A stretch of DNA of 64,000 nt from NCBI RefSeq assembly GCF_947500995.1, contig NZ_CANMUA010000001.1, forward strand, positions 372,001 to 436,000. The letters run 5' to 3'. Below are positions 42,146 through 52,290 of this stretch, one piece after another (positions within the stretch are counted from its first letter, which is position 1; each line of letters begins with the position of its first letter). The notes below the pieces were generated by a model. That model saw only the letters and a list, made by a program, of their open reading frames with translations, had not been told where the DNA came from and made no database searches. The position numbers were made by a program, and so were the translations under genes. The DNA is from an uncultured Serinicoccus sp. (GTDB taxonomy: Bacteria; Actinomycetota; Actinomycetes; Actinomycetales; Dermatophilaceae).

Positions 42146-43347
42146 CGGGACGGCACGGTGACGAGGAGGGCGTCGCCCTGGCCTCCGCCCCCGCAGAGCC
42201 CGGCCGCGCCGGTGCCACCGCCGCGGCGCTGCAGCTCGAGGGCGAGGTGCAGCAGGATCCGCGCACCGGACATGCCGATGGGGTGACCCAGCGCGATGGC
42301 GCCGCCGTTGACGTTGACCCGCTCCTCGTCGAGGCCGAGCTCCTGCACGGAGGCCAGCCCGACGGCCGCGAAGGCCTCGTTGATCTCCACGAGGTCCAGG
42401 TCGGTGGGCTCGATGCCCTGCTTGGCGCAGGCCGCGGCGATGGCGCGGGCGGGTTGGCTCTGCAGGGTCGAGTCCGGCCCGGCGACCATGCCGTGCGCGC
42501 CGATCTCGGCGATCCAGTCCAGACCGAGCTCGGTGGCACGGGCCTTGCTCATGACGACCACCGCGCAGGCGCCGTCGGAGATCTGCGAGGCCGACCCGGC
42601 GGTGATGGTGCCCTCGGGCGAGAACGCCGGCCGCAGCCGGCCCAGGGACTCCACGGTCGTGTCGGCCCGGATGCCCTCGTCGGCGGAGACGGTCAGCGGC
42701 TCACCCTTGCGCTGCGGGATGTGGACGGGCACCACCTCGTCGGCGAAGACGCCGTTCTCCCAGGCGGCGGCGGCGCGCTGGTGGCTGCGCGCGGAGAAGG
42801 CGTCCTGCGCCTCCCGGGTGAAGTGCCCGGCCGCGTCGGCCTGGTTGGCCCCTTCGGTGAGCCCGCCCATCGCCTGGTCGGTGAAGGCGTCCCACAGCCC
42901 GTCGTGGGCCATGTGGTCGCGCATGGTGACGTCGCCGTACTTGAACCCCGTGCGCGAGCGCTCCAGCAGGTGCGGCGCCTGGCTCATCGACTCCTGGCCG
43001 CCGGCGACGACGACGTCGACCTCCCCGGCGCGGATGAGCTGGTCGGCCAGCGCGATGGCGTCGATGCCGGACAGGCACACCTTGTTGATGGTGAGGGCGG
43101 GGACGTCCATCGGGATCCCCCCGGCGACCGCGGCCTGACGGGCCGGGATCTGGCCGGCGCCGGCGGTGAGCACCTGGCCCATGATGACGTAGTCGACCTG
43201 GTCACCGCGCACCCCGGCCCGCTCGAGGGCGCCGGCGATGGCGGCACCGCCCAGCTGGGCGCCGGACAGCGAGGAGAGCGAGCCGAGCAGGCGTCCCATG
43301 GGCGTGCGGGCGCCGGCGACGAGGACCGAGGTGGTGGGTTCTGACAT
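42142..43347 (-). CDS. Acetyl-CoA C-acetyltransferase (thiolase)
   Basis: [64 protein letters not shown]. Confidence 0.95.
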   Translation of the reverse strand: MSEPTTSVLVAGARTPMGRLLGSLSSLSGAQLGGAAIAGALERAGVRGDQVDYVIMGQVLTAGAGQIPARQAAVAGGIPMDVPALTINKVCLSGIDAIALADQLIRAGEVDVVVAGGQESMSQAPHLLERSRTGFKYGDVTMRDHMAHDGLWDAFTDQAMGGLTEGANQADAAGHFTREAQDAFSARSHQRAAAAWENGVFADEVVPVHIPQRKGEPLTVSADEGIRADTTVESLGRLRPAFSPEGTITAGSASQISDGACAVVVMSKARATELGLDWIAEIGAHGMVAGPDSTLQSQPARAIAAACAKQGIEPTDLDLVEINEAFAAVGLASVQELGLDEERVNVNGGAIALGHPIGMSGARILLHLALELQRRGGGTGAAGLCGGGGQGDALLVTVPSR

Positions 43348-43425
43348 CTGCGCGGACTCCTCCAGCGACGGTGACGGGTATGCAGCCACTCGCCACTGTA
43401 GCGGCGCGGCACCCCTTCCCCGGGG

Positions 43426-44940
43426 TCAGCCGCCGTGCACCACCTGACCGTCCAGAACCGTCGCGCTGACCACCGTGTAGCGGAACCGTCGGGCCCGTTC
43501 GGCGCTGGTGGGCGCCGCCACGAGCGGGTCGTGGTCGAGCAGCGCCAGGTCGCCCCGGGCACCGGCCCGGACGCGCTGCCCGTCCACCGAGGCGGCGAGC
43601 GCCTCCCTCGCGCCGATCTCCTGCTCGGGGTGCCAGCTCTCCCCGTCCTCAGGACCGCGGTGCACCGCCGCCGCCATCGCCAGCCACGGGTCCAGGGGCG
43701 AGACCGGGGCGTCCGACCCCATGCTGAGCTCGATGCCGGCGTCGAGAAAGCTGCGCAGCGTGAAGGTGCGGGCGGTCCGGTCCGGCCAGCAGCGCTCGGT
43801 CACCGGGCGGTCGTCCAGGAGGTGGGCGGGCTGCACGCTCGCGACGACGCGCTGCGGCAGGGCGGCCCACCGGCGGACGTCGGCGGGGGTGATGAGCTGG
43901 GCGTGCTCGATCGACCCGGAGGCCCCGGTGGCCTCGAAGGCGTCCAGGACGGCGCCGACCGCGGCGTCGCCGATCGCGTGCAGGGCGGCCTGCAGCCCGG
44001 CCCCCCGGGCCCGCTGCAGCAGCGAGATGAGCTCGTCCACCGGGTAGTTCGCCGCGCCCGCCGGCTCCTCGAGCAGGTGGCCGTCGGCGTAGGGGTCGCA
44101 GCACCAGGCGGTCCGGGTGTTGAGCGAGCCGTCGGTGATGACCTTGAGCGGGCCCATCGTCACCAGACCGTCGGTCGCGCGGATCGGGTCGCCGGTGCGC
44201 AGCCCCGCGGCGTTGACGGTCTCCAGACCTTCGGGGTAGACCCCGGTGCGGGCGCGCAGCGGGGGCGTGCCCTCCGCGCTGCGCTCACGCCACTGCTCCC
44301 AGGGCTGCCCGAACTCTAGGTCGACGATCCCGACGACCCCCCGGGTGTGCGCGTCCTGGATGGCCCGGGCGACGGCATACTCGGACTCCTCCTGGGCGCC
44401 GTGCAGCCGCTGCAGGCGGTCGTAGAGCGGGAACCAGTCGGCCTCGGCCACGACCCCCTCGACGATCGGGCCGCCGAGCAGCCGGAGGGCCCGGGTGTTG
44501 AGCCAGCCGTGGTGGCCGTCGCCGCTGATGAGGGCCACCGGCACCTCGCCCGTCACCGCGTCCAGCTCGGCCACCGTCGGCTGCTGCAGCCACCGGCCGG
44601 TGCGGTGGCCCCACCCGACGAGCACCCCGGTGGGGCTGTCGAACCCCCAGGTCAGCCGGTCGACGACCCGGGCGAGCACCTCGGCGGGGCTGGCGGTGCC
44701 GGAGGTGTCGAGGCGGGTCTGCCCGAGACCCCACTGGACCATGTGCACGTGGGTGTCCCACAGGCCGGGGATGACGTGCCGTCCGCCGCCGTCGAGCTCG
44801 GGCACGGCCGGACCCTCGGGGCGCAGGCGTGGCCCGACCGCCTCGACCACCCCGTCCCGGACGAGCACGTCCACCGGCTCGGTGGGCGGGCCGGCGTCGA
44901 TCGCGACGACGCGCACGTCGCGCAGCAGCAGGTCGCTCAT
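43426..44940 (-). CDS. Amidohydrolase family protein (YtcJ-like)
   Basis: HVIPGLWDTHVHMVQWG, HAIGDAAVGAVLDAFEA, ELSMGSDAPVSPLDPWLAMAAAVHR. Confidence 0.92.
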   Translation of the reverse strand: MSDLLLRDVRVVAIDAGPPTEPVDVLVRDGVVEAVGPRLRPEGPAVPELDGGGRHVIPGLWDTHVHMVQWGLGQTRLDTSGTASPAEVLARVVDRLTWGFDSPTGVLVGWGHRTGRWLQQPTVAELDAVTGEVPVALISGDGHHGWLNTRALRLLGGPIVEGVVAEADWFPLYDRLQRLHGAQEESEYAVARAIQDAHTRGVVGIVDLEFGQPWEQWRERSAEGTPPLRARTGVYPEGLETVNAAGLRTGDPIRATDGLVTMGPLKVITDGSLNTRTAWCCDPYADGHLLEEPAGAANYPVDELISLLQRARGAGLQAALHAIGDAAVGAVLDAFEATGASGSIEHAQLITPADVRRWAALPQRVVASVQPAHLLDDRPVTERCWPDRTARTFTLRSFLDAGIELSMGSDAPVSPLDPWLAMAAAVHRGPEDGESWHPEQEIGAREALAASVDGQRVRAGARGDLALLDHDPLVAAPTSAERARRFRYTVVSATVLDGQVVHGG

Positions 44941-45009
44941 GCACGGATGCTAGGCGACATACCGCAGTGGCTCCGCAGGGTGGGTCCGCGCCAGCCCTAC
45001 GGTGGACCC

Positions 45010-45495
45010 ATGAGCCCGAGCGCGCCCAGCCACGAGCCGGCGGGAGGCGAGGCCCTGGCCCCCTTCCTGCTGGCGGTCGACCACGTCGGGCTGGCGGTGC
45101 CCGACCTCGACGCCGCGATCGCCTTCCACCGCGACGTCCTCGGGCACCGTGTCGTCCACGAGGAGACCAACGCCGAGCAGGGGGTGCGGGAGGCGATGGT
45201 CGCGGTCGGACCGGCCGACCCGCACGGCGGCGACCAGCCGACCATGCTGCAGCTGCTCGCCCCCACCGACCCGGGGTCGACGATCGCCCGGTTCCTCGAG
45301 CGCCACGGCCCCGGGCTGCAGCAGCTGGCCTACCGGGTCAGCGACCTGGAGGCCGCGAGCGCCGTGCTCCGCGGCCGCGGGCTGCGGCTGCTCTACGACC
45401 AGCCGCGCCGCGGGACGGCGGGGTCGCGCATCAACTTCATCCACCCCAAGGACGCCGGCGGGGTGCTCGTGGAGCTCGTGGAGCCCGCCGGGTGA
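45010..45495 (+). CDS. mce: Methylmalonyl-CoA epimerase
   Basis: AVDHVGLAVPDLDAAIAFHRDVLGHRVVHEETNAEQGVREAMVAVG, HPKDAGGVLVELVEP. Confidence 0.92.
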   Translation: MSPSAPSHEPAGGEALAPFLLAVDHVGLAVPDLDAAIAFHRDVLGHRVVHEETNAEQGVREAMVAVGPADPHGGDQPTMLQLLAPTDPGSTIARFLERHGPGLQQLAYRVSDLEAASAVLRGRGLRLLYDQPRRGTAGSRINFIHPKDAGGVLVELVEPAG

Positions 45496-46847
45496 CGACG
45501 CAGCGCACGCAGGACCCCACGGCCCGGGCCGCGCGGCTGCGCGCGGCCGCGCGGGCGGTCCACCCGACGGCCGTCCCCCGGGCGGGGGTGCGAGCCGTGC
45601 AGCGCTGGCGGGACTTCCGGGTGCGCCAGCGCGAGCTGCTGGACGAGAGCAACCGGCTGCAGTCCGAGCTCTGGGCGCAGATCCACGCGGACCACCCGGA
45701 GGCGGCGGCCGCCGTCCACGCGGGCCCCGCCGCCGGCCCCCAGCCGCCGCTCCCCGCCGGCGTCGAGGGACAGCCCGCCCGGGTGGGTGGGTCGCCGCGG
45801 CGACCCACGCTGCTGTCGGCCTCGGCCTTCTCCATCGGCTTCACCGGGGCGCTCGGGGTGCTGCTGGCCTGGCTGCTGCTGCAGAACCTCACTCGGCTGT
45901 CCTCGGTGCTCACCTACCTGCTGGTCGCCGTCTTCCTCACCCTCGCGCTGAACCCACTCGTCGAGTGGCTCACCCGCCGGGGGGTGAGCCGGCCGAGCAG
46001 CGTCTTCTGCGTCTTCATGAGCTTCGTCACGGTCGTGGGGGTGAGCGCGGTGACCCTGCTGCCGGGGGTGGTCGGGCAGGCGGTGACCCTCGTCGAGCGG
46101 GCCCCCGTGGTCCTGGACGAGCTGTCCGGCACGCCGTGGATGGTCGAGCTCGACCGGCGCTACGCCGTGAGCGAGCGCGCCACGACCGAGGTCGACCGGC
46201 TGCTCACCGAGAGCGACACCTGGACCGCGCTCTTCGGGGGCGTGCTGGGCGCGGCCGGGTGGGTCGCCGGCAGCCTCGTCGGGCTGCTGACCTCCGCCAT
46301 CCTCACCCTCTACCTCTTGGCGACGCTGCCCTCGGTCAAGGACGCGGCCTACCGGCTCGTGCCGAGCAGCCGCCGTCCGGGTGTCGTCCGGCTCGCCGAG
46401 GAGATCATGCGCCGGGTCGGCGGGTATGCCCTCGGCCAGGCCACCGTGGCGACGATCAACGCCGTGTGCTCGTGGCTGATGATGCAGGTCCTCGGCATCC
46501 CCTACGCCGCCATCCTGGCCGTCTCGGTGGGCCTGCTGGGCCTCATCCCGCTCATCGGCGCCACCCTGGGCGCCGTCATCGTGGCCGTCTCGGCCCTGGC
46601 CGTGTCACCGACGGTGGCGCTCGTCGTGCTCGTCTACTACGTCGTCTACCAGCAGCTCGAGAACTACTGGATCGTCCCCCGCATCATGAAGCGCACCGTC
46701 TCGGTGCCGGGGGCCGTCACGGTGGTCGCGGTGCTCGCGGGCGGCACCCTGCTGGGGGTCCTCGGCGCCCTCATCGCCATCCCCGTGGCCGCGGGCCTGC
46801 TCCTCATCTACGAGGAGGTCCTGGTCCCGCGCCAGGAGCGTCTCTAG
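45492..46847 (+). CDS. AI-2E family transporter
   Basis: Multiple TM; GLIPLIGATLGAVIVAVSAL, YYVVYQQLENYWIVPRIMKRTVSVPG. Confidence 0.92.
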   Translation: MTTQRTQDPTARAARLRAAARAVHPTAVPRAGVRAVQRWRDFRVRQRELLDESNRLQSELWAQIHADHPEAAAAVHAGPAAGPQPPLPAGVEGQPARVGGSPRRPTLLSASAFSIGFTGALGVLLAWLLLQNLTRLSSVLTYLLVAVFLTLALNPLVEWLTRRGVSRPSSVFCVFMSFVTVVGVSAVTLLPGVVGQAVTLVERAPVVLDELSGTPWMVELDRRYAVSERATTEVDRLLTESDTWTALFGGVLGAAGWVAGSLVGLLTSAILTLYLLATLPSVKDAAYRLVPSSRRPGVVRLAEEIMRRVGGYALGQATVATINAVCSWLMMQVLGIPYAAILAVSVGLLGLIPLIGATLGAVIVAVSALAVSPTVALVVLVYYVVYQQLENYWIVPRIMKRTVSVPGAVTVVAVLAGGTLLGVLGALIAIPVAAGLLLIYEEVLVPRQERL

Positions 46848-46848
46848 G

Positions 46849-46999
46849 ACCCCACCGAGCGCCGCGAATGGTTGCCTGACACCCCACCGAGCGCCGCGAA
46901 TGGTTGCCTGACACCCCACCGAGCGCCGCGACTGGTTGCCTGACACCCCACCGAGCGCCGCGAATGGTTGGCCTCACCAACCATCCGCGACGTCCGGTG
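46849..46999. repeat. 32-bp tandem array (family A, forward): four direct units plus one inverted copy
   Basis: ACCCCACCGAGCGCCGCGAATGGTTGCCTGAC starting at 46849, 46881, 46913, 46945 (last truncated), then inverted CCAACCATCCGCGACGTCCGGTG. Confidence 0.95.
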
Positions 47000-47010
47000 A
47001 AGGAACGTCG

Positions 47011-47029
47011 GTCAGGCGAAGGAGCCGCC
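47011..47029. repeat. Direct-repeat copy 1 (GTCAGGCGAAGGAGCCGCC)
   Basis: Identical to 48182-48200, where it is the 3' end of the neighbouring zinc-motif CDS. Confidence 0.9.
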
Positions 47030-47041
47030 GAACGACGAGGG

Positions 47042-47923
47042 CTAGGACTGGGGCCACGAGCGGTAGCCGAGCAGCTCGGCGTCCCGCACGTAGCCGAACC
47101 CCTCGTAGAGCGCGACGGCGGGCGCGTTGGCCTCGTCCACGACGAGATTCACCGTGCCCTGCCCCGAGCGCTGCAGCAGCGCCCGTGAGATCGCGGCCAG
47201 CAGCCCCGGCGCGAGCCCCCTGCCCCGGTGGTCCGGCGCGAGGGCCAGGAAGTCGAGGTAGCCGGCGCCGTCGGCCTGGATCTCCCCCGAGGCGTAGCCG
47301 GTGAGCTCGCCGTCGTGCTCGAGCACCAGGGTGGACCGCGCCTCGTCCGCCAGCAGCTGGCGGGCGGTGGCGTAGGTGCCGGGGAAGGCCGCGTCGTGCA
47401 GCGCGGTGATCGCGGGCAGGTCGGCGGGCGTGGCGACGCGGGCGTCCGGCGCGTCGGCCGGCCAGCGGTGAGCCGTCGCAGGCGTGGCCTGGTAGGCGAT
47501 GCTCATGCCCGTGGCGTGCCACCCCAGGTCAGCGGCGAGCCGCGCCATACCGATGTGGGCCGGGGCCGCGCTCAGCTCGTGCTGCTCCACCCCCGGCGGT
47601 AGCTGCTCGAGGGCCGCTCGGACGAGCGGGGCGGCATGCGCCGACCAGGTCTGCTCGTCGAGGGTCCACGGACCGTGGATCCAGCTGCGCATCGTCTCCT
47701 CGGGGTCGACGTCGTGCAGCACCGCGCCGACGACCCGGCCGGAGGGTTCGACCGCCACCCGCAGAGTCTCCTGCCAGGGCGTGTCGAGGTCGTCGAGCTC
47801 GGCCCGCACTCCGTCGGCCTCGGTGCCGAGGTAGGCGCACGCCGTCGTCGGCGAGCTCTGGGCGGTCACGATGAGCGCCAGGGCGGCATCCTGGTGGTCC
47901 GCGTCGGCCCTGGTGATGGTCAT
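47042..47923 (-). CDS. GNAT family N-acetyltransferase (tandem GNAT-like)
   Basis: DFLALAPDHRGRGLAPGLLAAISRALLQRSGQGTVNLVVDEANAPAVALYEGFGYVRD. Confidence 0.9.
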   Translation of the reverse strand: MTITRADADHQDAALALIVTAQSSPTTACAYLGTEADGVRAELDDLDTPWQETLRVAVEPSGRVVGAVLHDVDPEETMRSWIHGPWTLDEQTWSAHAAPLVRAALEQLPPGVEQHELSAAPAHIGMARLAADLGWHATGMSIAYQATPATAHRWPADAPDARVATPADLPAITALHDAAFPGTYATARQLLADEARSTLVLEHDGELTGYASGEIQADGAGYLDFLALAPDHRGRGLAPGLLAAISRALLQRSGQGTVNLVVDEANAPAVALYEGFGYVRDAELLGYRSWPQS

Positions 47924-47955
47924 GAGGGCAGGCTAGCGACGGCCGGGGCGGCCGG

Positions 47956-48179
47956 GCCAACCATTTCCAACGCTCGGTCGTGCCGCAGCCAACCATTCGC
48001 GGTGCTCGGTCGGTGAGAAGCCAACCATTCACGACGCCCGGTCGGTGACAAGCCAACCATTCACGACGCCCGGTCGGTGACAAGCCAACCATTCACGACG
48101 CTCGGTCGGTGACAAGCCAACCATTCACGACGCCCGGTCGTGCCACTGCCGACCATTCACGACGCCCGGTCGGGGAACG
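47956..48179. repeat. 32-bp tandem array (family A, reverse): seven units
   Basis: GCCAACCATTCACGACGCCCGGTCGGTGACAA-type units starting at 47956, 47988, 48020, 48052, 48084, 48116, 48148; reverse-complement relative to the 46849 array. Confidence 0.95.
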
Positions 48180-48182
48180 GGG

Positions 48183-48506
48183 TCAGGCGAAGGAGCCGCC
48201 CGGCCGGCGGCGCTCGCGGGCGGACCAGCAGACGGTGTGCCAGTGGCGGCGGTTCTCCGCCTGCTGCATGCCCGCGGTGGGCCAGGCCACGGTGTGCGCC
48301 ACGTCGGCGCGCACCTCCTGCTGGCACCCGGGGCACCGGTAGGACCGGCCGCTGTCGTTGGGCCGCACCCGACGCACCGCCCACACCTGACCGGCGTAGC
48401 GGACCTCCTCGACCCCGCGCCGCAGCGGGTCACCCACGCCGGCCGGTCCCCCGCCCTGCCGGGCCCGCGGCCGGCCGCCCCGTCGAGGGCGGTTGGACCG
48501 GGGCAC
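48183..48506 (-). CDS. Small hypothetical protein with Cys/His putative zinc motif
   Basis: YRCPGCQQEVRADVAHTVAW...RRHWHTVCW: CxxC...H...HxHxxC arrangement. Confidence 0.75.
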   Translation of the reverse strand: MPRSNRPRRGGRPRARQGGGPAGVGDPLRRGVEEVRYAGQVWAVRRVRPNDSGRSYRCPGCQQEVRADVAHTVAWPTAGMQQAENRRHWHTVCWSARERRRPGGSFA

Positions 48507-48510
48507 CGGC

Positions 48511-50172
48511 TCAGGCCGTGAAGGGCCGGTCGAGCAGGACGTGCTCGATGAGCAGCGGGGAGGGCGCCACGGACTCGCGCGGCAGCCCGCCGGCCTCGGC
48601 CAGCTCCTCGCAGACCGTGAGGACCTCCTCGGCCCCGATCTGGTCGATCATGGCGAACGGCCCGGCCGGGTAGCCCAGCCCGTGCCGCAGCGCCGTGTCG
48701 ATGTCGTCCACGCCCGCGTAACCCTCGTCCAGCATCCGCACCGCGTCCATGAGGTGCGGCATGAGCAGCGCGTCGACCACCAGCCCGGGGCGGTCCCGGC
48801 AGACGACCGGCTCGGCGCCGATCGTCCGGACCAGGGCGCGCAGGATCTCGACGGTCTCGTCGTCGGTGGCGCTGGAGCGCCCGATCTCGACGACCTGCCC
48901 GTGGCCCGTCGGGGCGTGCACCCGCAGCACCGCCGCCCGCTCCGGCCGGCCCGAGAGCGCGCCGATCGCCACGGCGAGGTCCTCGCCGACGGTGGTGAGG
49001 ACCGTGCGCTCCCCCACGACGTCGGCCAGCAGCTCCCACAGCTCCTCCTGCACCGGCGTCACCGGCGCCGGCTCGGCGTCCGCGAGCTCGCTCTCCGGCG
49101 TCGCCGTGCCGGCCTCGACCACGACGTCGACCCCCGCCAGACCGGCCAGGTCGTCCCGGTCCGCGGGGTCGGGGACGTGGGTGACGGCATACCCTCCCTC
49201 GCGCAGGCGGGAGACCAGCTCGTCGGCGATCTCGCCGCCGCCCACGACGCCCACGGCGCCGACCTCGGGCACGCTCGCCTCCGCCCCCGGCTCGTCGACG
49301 ACCTGCCCGCTCCCCGGCCGGGCGTAGGTGTAGAAGCCCGCGCCGCTCTTGCGGCCGAGCAGACCGGCGGTCACCATGCGCTCGAGCATCGGGCTCGGGG
49401 CGTGCATCGGGCTGCGGCTGTGGGCGTAGATGACGTCGCCGATGTGGTGGCAGACGTCGAGCCCGACGAGGTCCATGAGGGTGCACGGGCCCATCGGCAG
49501 CCCGGCGCCGACCCGCATGGCGGTGTCGAGGTCGGCGCGCGAGACGTGGCCCTGCTCGAGCATGCGCAGCGCGGAGACGAAGTAGCCGAAGAGCAGGTAG
49601 TTGGCGACGAACCCGGCCCGGTCCCCCACCACGACCGGCCGCTTGCCGACGCGCCCGGCCAGCTCGACGACCGCGTCGCGCACGGCGTCGTCGGTGCGCA
49701 GGGTGGTGATGACCTCGACCAGCTGCAGCACGGGGGCGGGGTTGAAGAAGTGCATCCCCACGACCCGCCCGGGGTATGCCGTGCCCGCGGCGATGGCGGT
49801 GATCGACAGGCTCGAGGTGTTGGACGCGAGCACGGCGTCGGGGGCGACGATGTCGTCGAGGGCGGAGAAGACCTGGTGCTTGAGGTCCAGCACCTCCGGG
49901 ACCGCCTCGACGACGAGGTCGGCCGGGGCGAGGTCGGCCATGGCGGTGGTGATGGTGACCCGGTCCAGGATCTCCTGCTGCCCGGCCTCGTCGAGCCTGC
50001 CCTTGGCGACCGCCCGGTCGGTGGAGGCCCGCAGGATGCCGCGCCCGCGCTCGGCGAGCTCCTCGGTCGTCTCGACTCCGACGACCTGCAACCCTCCCCG
50101 GGCGAAGACCTCGACGATGCCGGCACCCATGGTGCCGAGCCCGATGACCCCGACGGTGGTGATCTGACGCAT
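48511..50172 (-). CDS. 3-hydroxyacyl-CoA dehydrogenase (two-module)
   Basis: [49 protein letters not shown]; second NAD-binding-like/C-terminal module. Confidence 0.93.
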   Translation of the reverse strand: MRQITTVGVIGLGTMGAGIVEVFARGGLQVVGVETTEELAERGRGILRASTDRAVAKGRLDEAGQQEILDRVTITTAMADLAPADLVVEAVPEVLDLKHQVFSALDDIVAPDAVLASNTSSLSITAIAAGTAYPGRVVGMHFFNPAPVLQLVEVITTLRTDDAVRDAVVELAGRVGKRPVVVGDRAGFVANYLLFGYFVSALRMLEQGHVSRADLDTAMRVGAGLPMGPCTLMDLVGLDVCHHIGDVIYAHSRSPMHAPSPMLERMVTAGLLGRKSGAGFYTYARPGSGQVVDEPGAEASVPEVGAVGVVGGGEIADELVSRLREGGYAVTHVPDPADRDDLAGLAGVDVVVEAGTATPESELADAEPAPVTPVQEELWELLADVVGERTVLTTVGEDLAVAIGALSGRPERAAVLRVHAPTGHGQVVEIGRSSATDDETVEILRALVRTIGAEPVVCRDRPGLVVDALLMPHLMDAVRMLDEGYAGVDDIDTALRHGLGYPAGPFAMIDQIGAEEVLTVCEELAEAGGLPRESVAPSPLLIEHVLLDRPFTA

Positions 50173-50212
50173 ACCGGGCATCCTCTCATCACCCCCGGCT
50201 AGGGTGAGGCCC

Positions 50213-50908
50213 GTGCGTGTCGTGATCGCCCGGTGCTCGGTGGACTACCACGGAGCCCTCGAAGCCCACCTGCCCCTCGCCACCCGCCTGCTCATGGTCA
50301 AGGCCGACGGGTCGGTGCTCGTGCACTCCGACGGGGGGTCCTACAAGCCGCTGAACTGGATGGCCCCGCCGTGCTCGATGGCGCAGACCGACCCGGACGA
50401 GGTGGAGGCCGAGCAGGGCGTCACCCAGGTCTGGCAGGTCTCGCACGGCAGGCGGGAGGACACCCTGCGGGTGAAGATCCACGAGGTGCTCTCCGACACC
50501 AGCCACGACCTGGGGGTCGACCCGGGGCTGGTCAAGGACGGCGTCGAGGCCCAGCTGCAGGCGCTGCTGGCCGAGCACATCACCACCCTCGGCGAGGACT
50601 GGACGCTGCTGCGCCGGGAGTTCCCCACCGCCATCGGCCCCGTGGACATCCTGTGCCGAGACGCGGCCGGCACGACGGTGGCCGTGGAGATCAAGCGGCG
50701 CGGCGACATCGACGGCGTCGAGCAGCTGACCCGCTACCTCGAGCTGCTCAACCGCGACCCCCACCTCTCCCCGGTCCAGGGCGTCTTCGCCGCGCAGCTC
50801 ATCAAGCCGCAGGCCAGGGTCCTCGCGACCGACCGCGGCATCCGGTGCGTCACGCTGGACTACGAGGCGCTGCGCGGCATCGACGACGCGGAGGCGCGGC
50901 TCTTCTGA
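50213..50908 (+). CDS. nucS: Endonuclease NucS
   Basis: [88 protein letters not shown]. Confidence 0.97.
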   Translation: MRVVIARCSVDYHGALEAHLPLATRLLMVKADGSVLVHSDGGSYKPLNWMAPPCSMAQTDPDEVEAEQGVTQVWQVSHGRREDTLRVKIHEVLSDTSHDLGVDPGLVKDGVEAQLQALLAEHITTLGEDWTLLRREFPTAIGPVDILCRDAAGTTVAVEIKRRGDIDGVEQLTRYLELLNRDPHLSPVQGVFAAQLIKPQARVLATDRGIRCVTLDYEALRGIDDAEARLF

Positions 50909-50923
50909 GCTAGCGTGACCGCC

Positions 50924-51910
50924 ATGCCCGCCCTGTCCGTCGTGGTCCCGTGCTTCAACGAGCAGGGCACCCTCGCCGAGCTGCACGTCCGCCTGGGCGA
51001 CGTGGCCGACGAGCTGGGCGTCGGCGACTCCCTCGAGCTGGTGCTCGTCGACGACGGCTCGACCGACGACACCCTGCGGGTGGCGCGCACGCTGGCCGCG
51101 CAGGACCCTCGGGTCGTCGTGCTGCGGCTGTCCCGCAACTTCGGCAAGGAGGCGGCCATGCTCGCCGGCCTCCGGCAGGCCCGCGGACAGAGCATCGCGA
51201 TCATGGACGCCGACCTGCAGCACCCCCCGGAGCTGCTGACCTCGATGTACACCCTGCTGCGGACCACCGAGGTCGAGCAGGTCGTGGCCCGCCGCGACCG
51301 CGCCGACGACCCCTTCGTCCGCTCCCAGCTCTCCCGGCTCTACTACCGGCTGGTCAACGGGCTCATCGAGACGGTCCGCGTCCAGGACGGCGTGGGCGAC
51401 TTCCGCGTCATGAGCCGCGCGGTCCTCGACGCCCTGCTGGCCCTGCCCGAGCGCAACCGCTTCTCCAAGGGCCTGTTCTCCTGGGTCGGCTTCCCGACCG
51501 GCACGGTCAGCTACCGCAACGTGCAGCGCGGCAGCGGGCGCTCCGGCTGGACCCTGCGCTCCCTGCTCAACTACGGCATCGACGGGGCGCTCGCCTTCAA
51601 CACCCGCCCCCTGCGACTGCTCATGCACCTGGGCGGCTGGGCGGTGCTCGCCGCGCTGGGCTACCTCCTGTGGCTGCTCGTGGGCTACCTCCTGCACGGG
51701 GTCACCCAGCCGGGCTACATCACCACCATCGCGGTCATCACCGGGTTGTCCGGCGTGCAGCTGCTCGCCGTCGGCGTCATGGGCGAGTACGTCGGCCGGA
51801 TCTACCAGGAGGTCAAGGCGCGACCCAGCTATCTCGTCCACGAGGTGATCCGGGGAGGCGAGGGGGACGGACCAGGTCCTGACGGGACCGGCGCCACCGA
51901 GGCGCGATGA
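50924..51910 (+). CDS. Glycosyltransferase family 2 (GtrB/DPM-like) with C-terminal TM
   Basis: LSVVVPCFNEQGTLAELH, LVLVDDGSTDDTL, IAIMDADLQHPPELL, two C-terminal TM. Confidence 0.93.
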   Translation: MPALSVVVPCFNEQGTLAELHVRLGDVADELGVGDSLELVLVDDGSTDDTLRVARTLAAQDPRVVVLRLSRNFGKEAAMLAGLRQARGQSIAIMDADLQHPPELLTSMYTLLRTTEVEQVVARRDRADDPFVRSQLSRLYYRLVNGLIETVRVQDGVGDFRVMSRAVLDALLALPERNRFSKGLFSWVGFPTGTVSYRNVQRGSGRSGWTLRSLLNYGIDGALAFNTRPLRLLMHLGGWAVLAALGYLLWLLVGYLLHGVTQPGYITTIAVITGLSGVQLLAVGVMGEYVGRIYQEVKARPSYLVHEVIRGGEGDGPGPDGTGATEAR

Positions 51911-52290
51911 GGAGCCTGCTGCGCTTCGTCGTCGTCGGGGTGGCCAACACGGCCGTCTACTACCTCCTCTACCGCCTGCTGCTGCTCGGTATGCCGTACG
52001 TCCCGGCCCACCTGCTCGCCTGGTCCGGGGCGGTGGTCTTCTCCTTCTTCGCCAACAGCCTGTTCACCTTCGGGGTGCGGCCGACCTGGCGGCGCTTCCT
52101 CGCCTACCCGGCCACGACGCTGGTCAACCTGGCCTTCACGACGGTCGGCTCGGTGCTCCTCGTCGAGGCGGCCGGCCTGGACGAGCGCTACGCCACCCTC
52201 GTCATGGGCGTCGCCGCCGTGCCGGTCACGTTCCTGCTCACCCGCACCGTCCTCACCGCCGGTCGGGAGCCTGCTCCGCCGCGCGGGTGA
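51907..52290 (+). CDS. GtrA family protein
   Basis: FVVVGVANTAVYYLLYRLLLL... four TM; ATGA overlap with GT2. Confidence 0.9.
   Translation: MRSLLRFVVVGVANTAVYYLLYRLLLLGMPYVPAHLLAWSGAVVFSFFANSLFTFGVRPTWRRFLAYPATTLVNLAFTTVGSVLLVEAAGLDERYATLVMGVAAVPVTFLLTRTVLTAGREPAPPRG

Noticed and set aside
46849-48179. Possible CRISPR arrays
   Set aside because: 32-bp units are contiguous tandem repeats without unique spacers, and no cas genes are nearby; treated as REP-like arrays.
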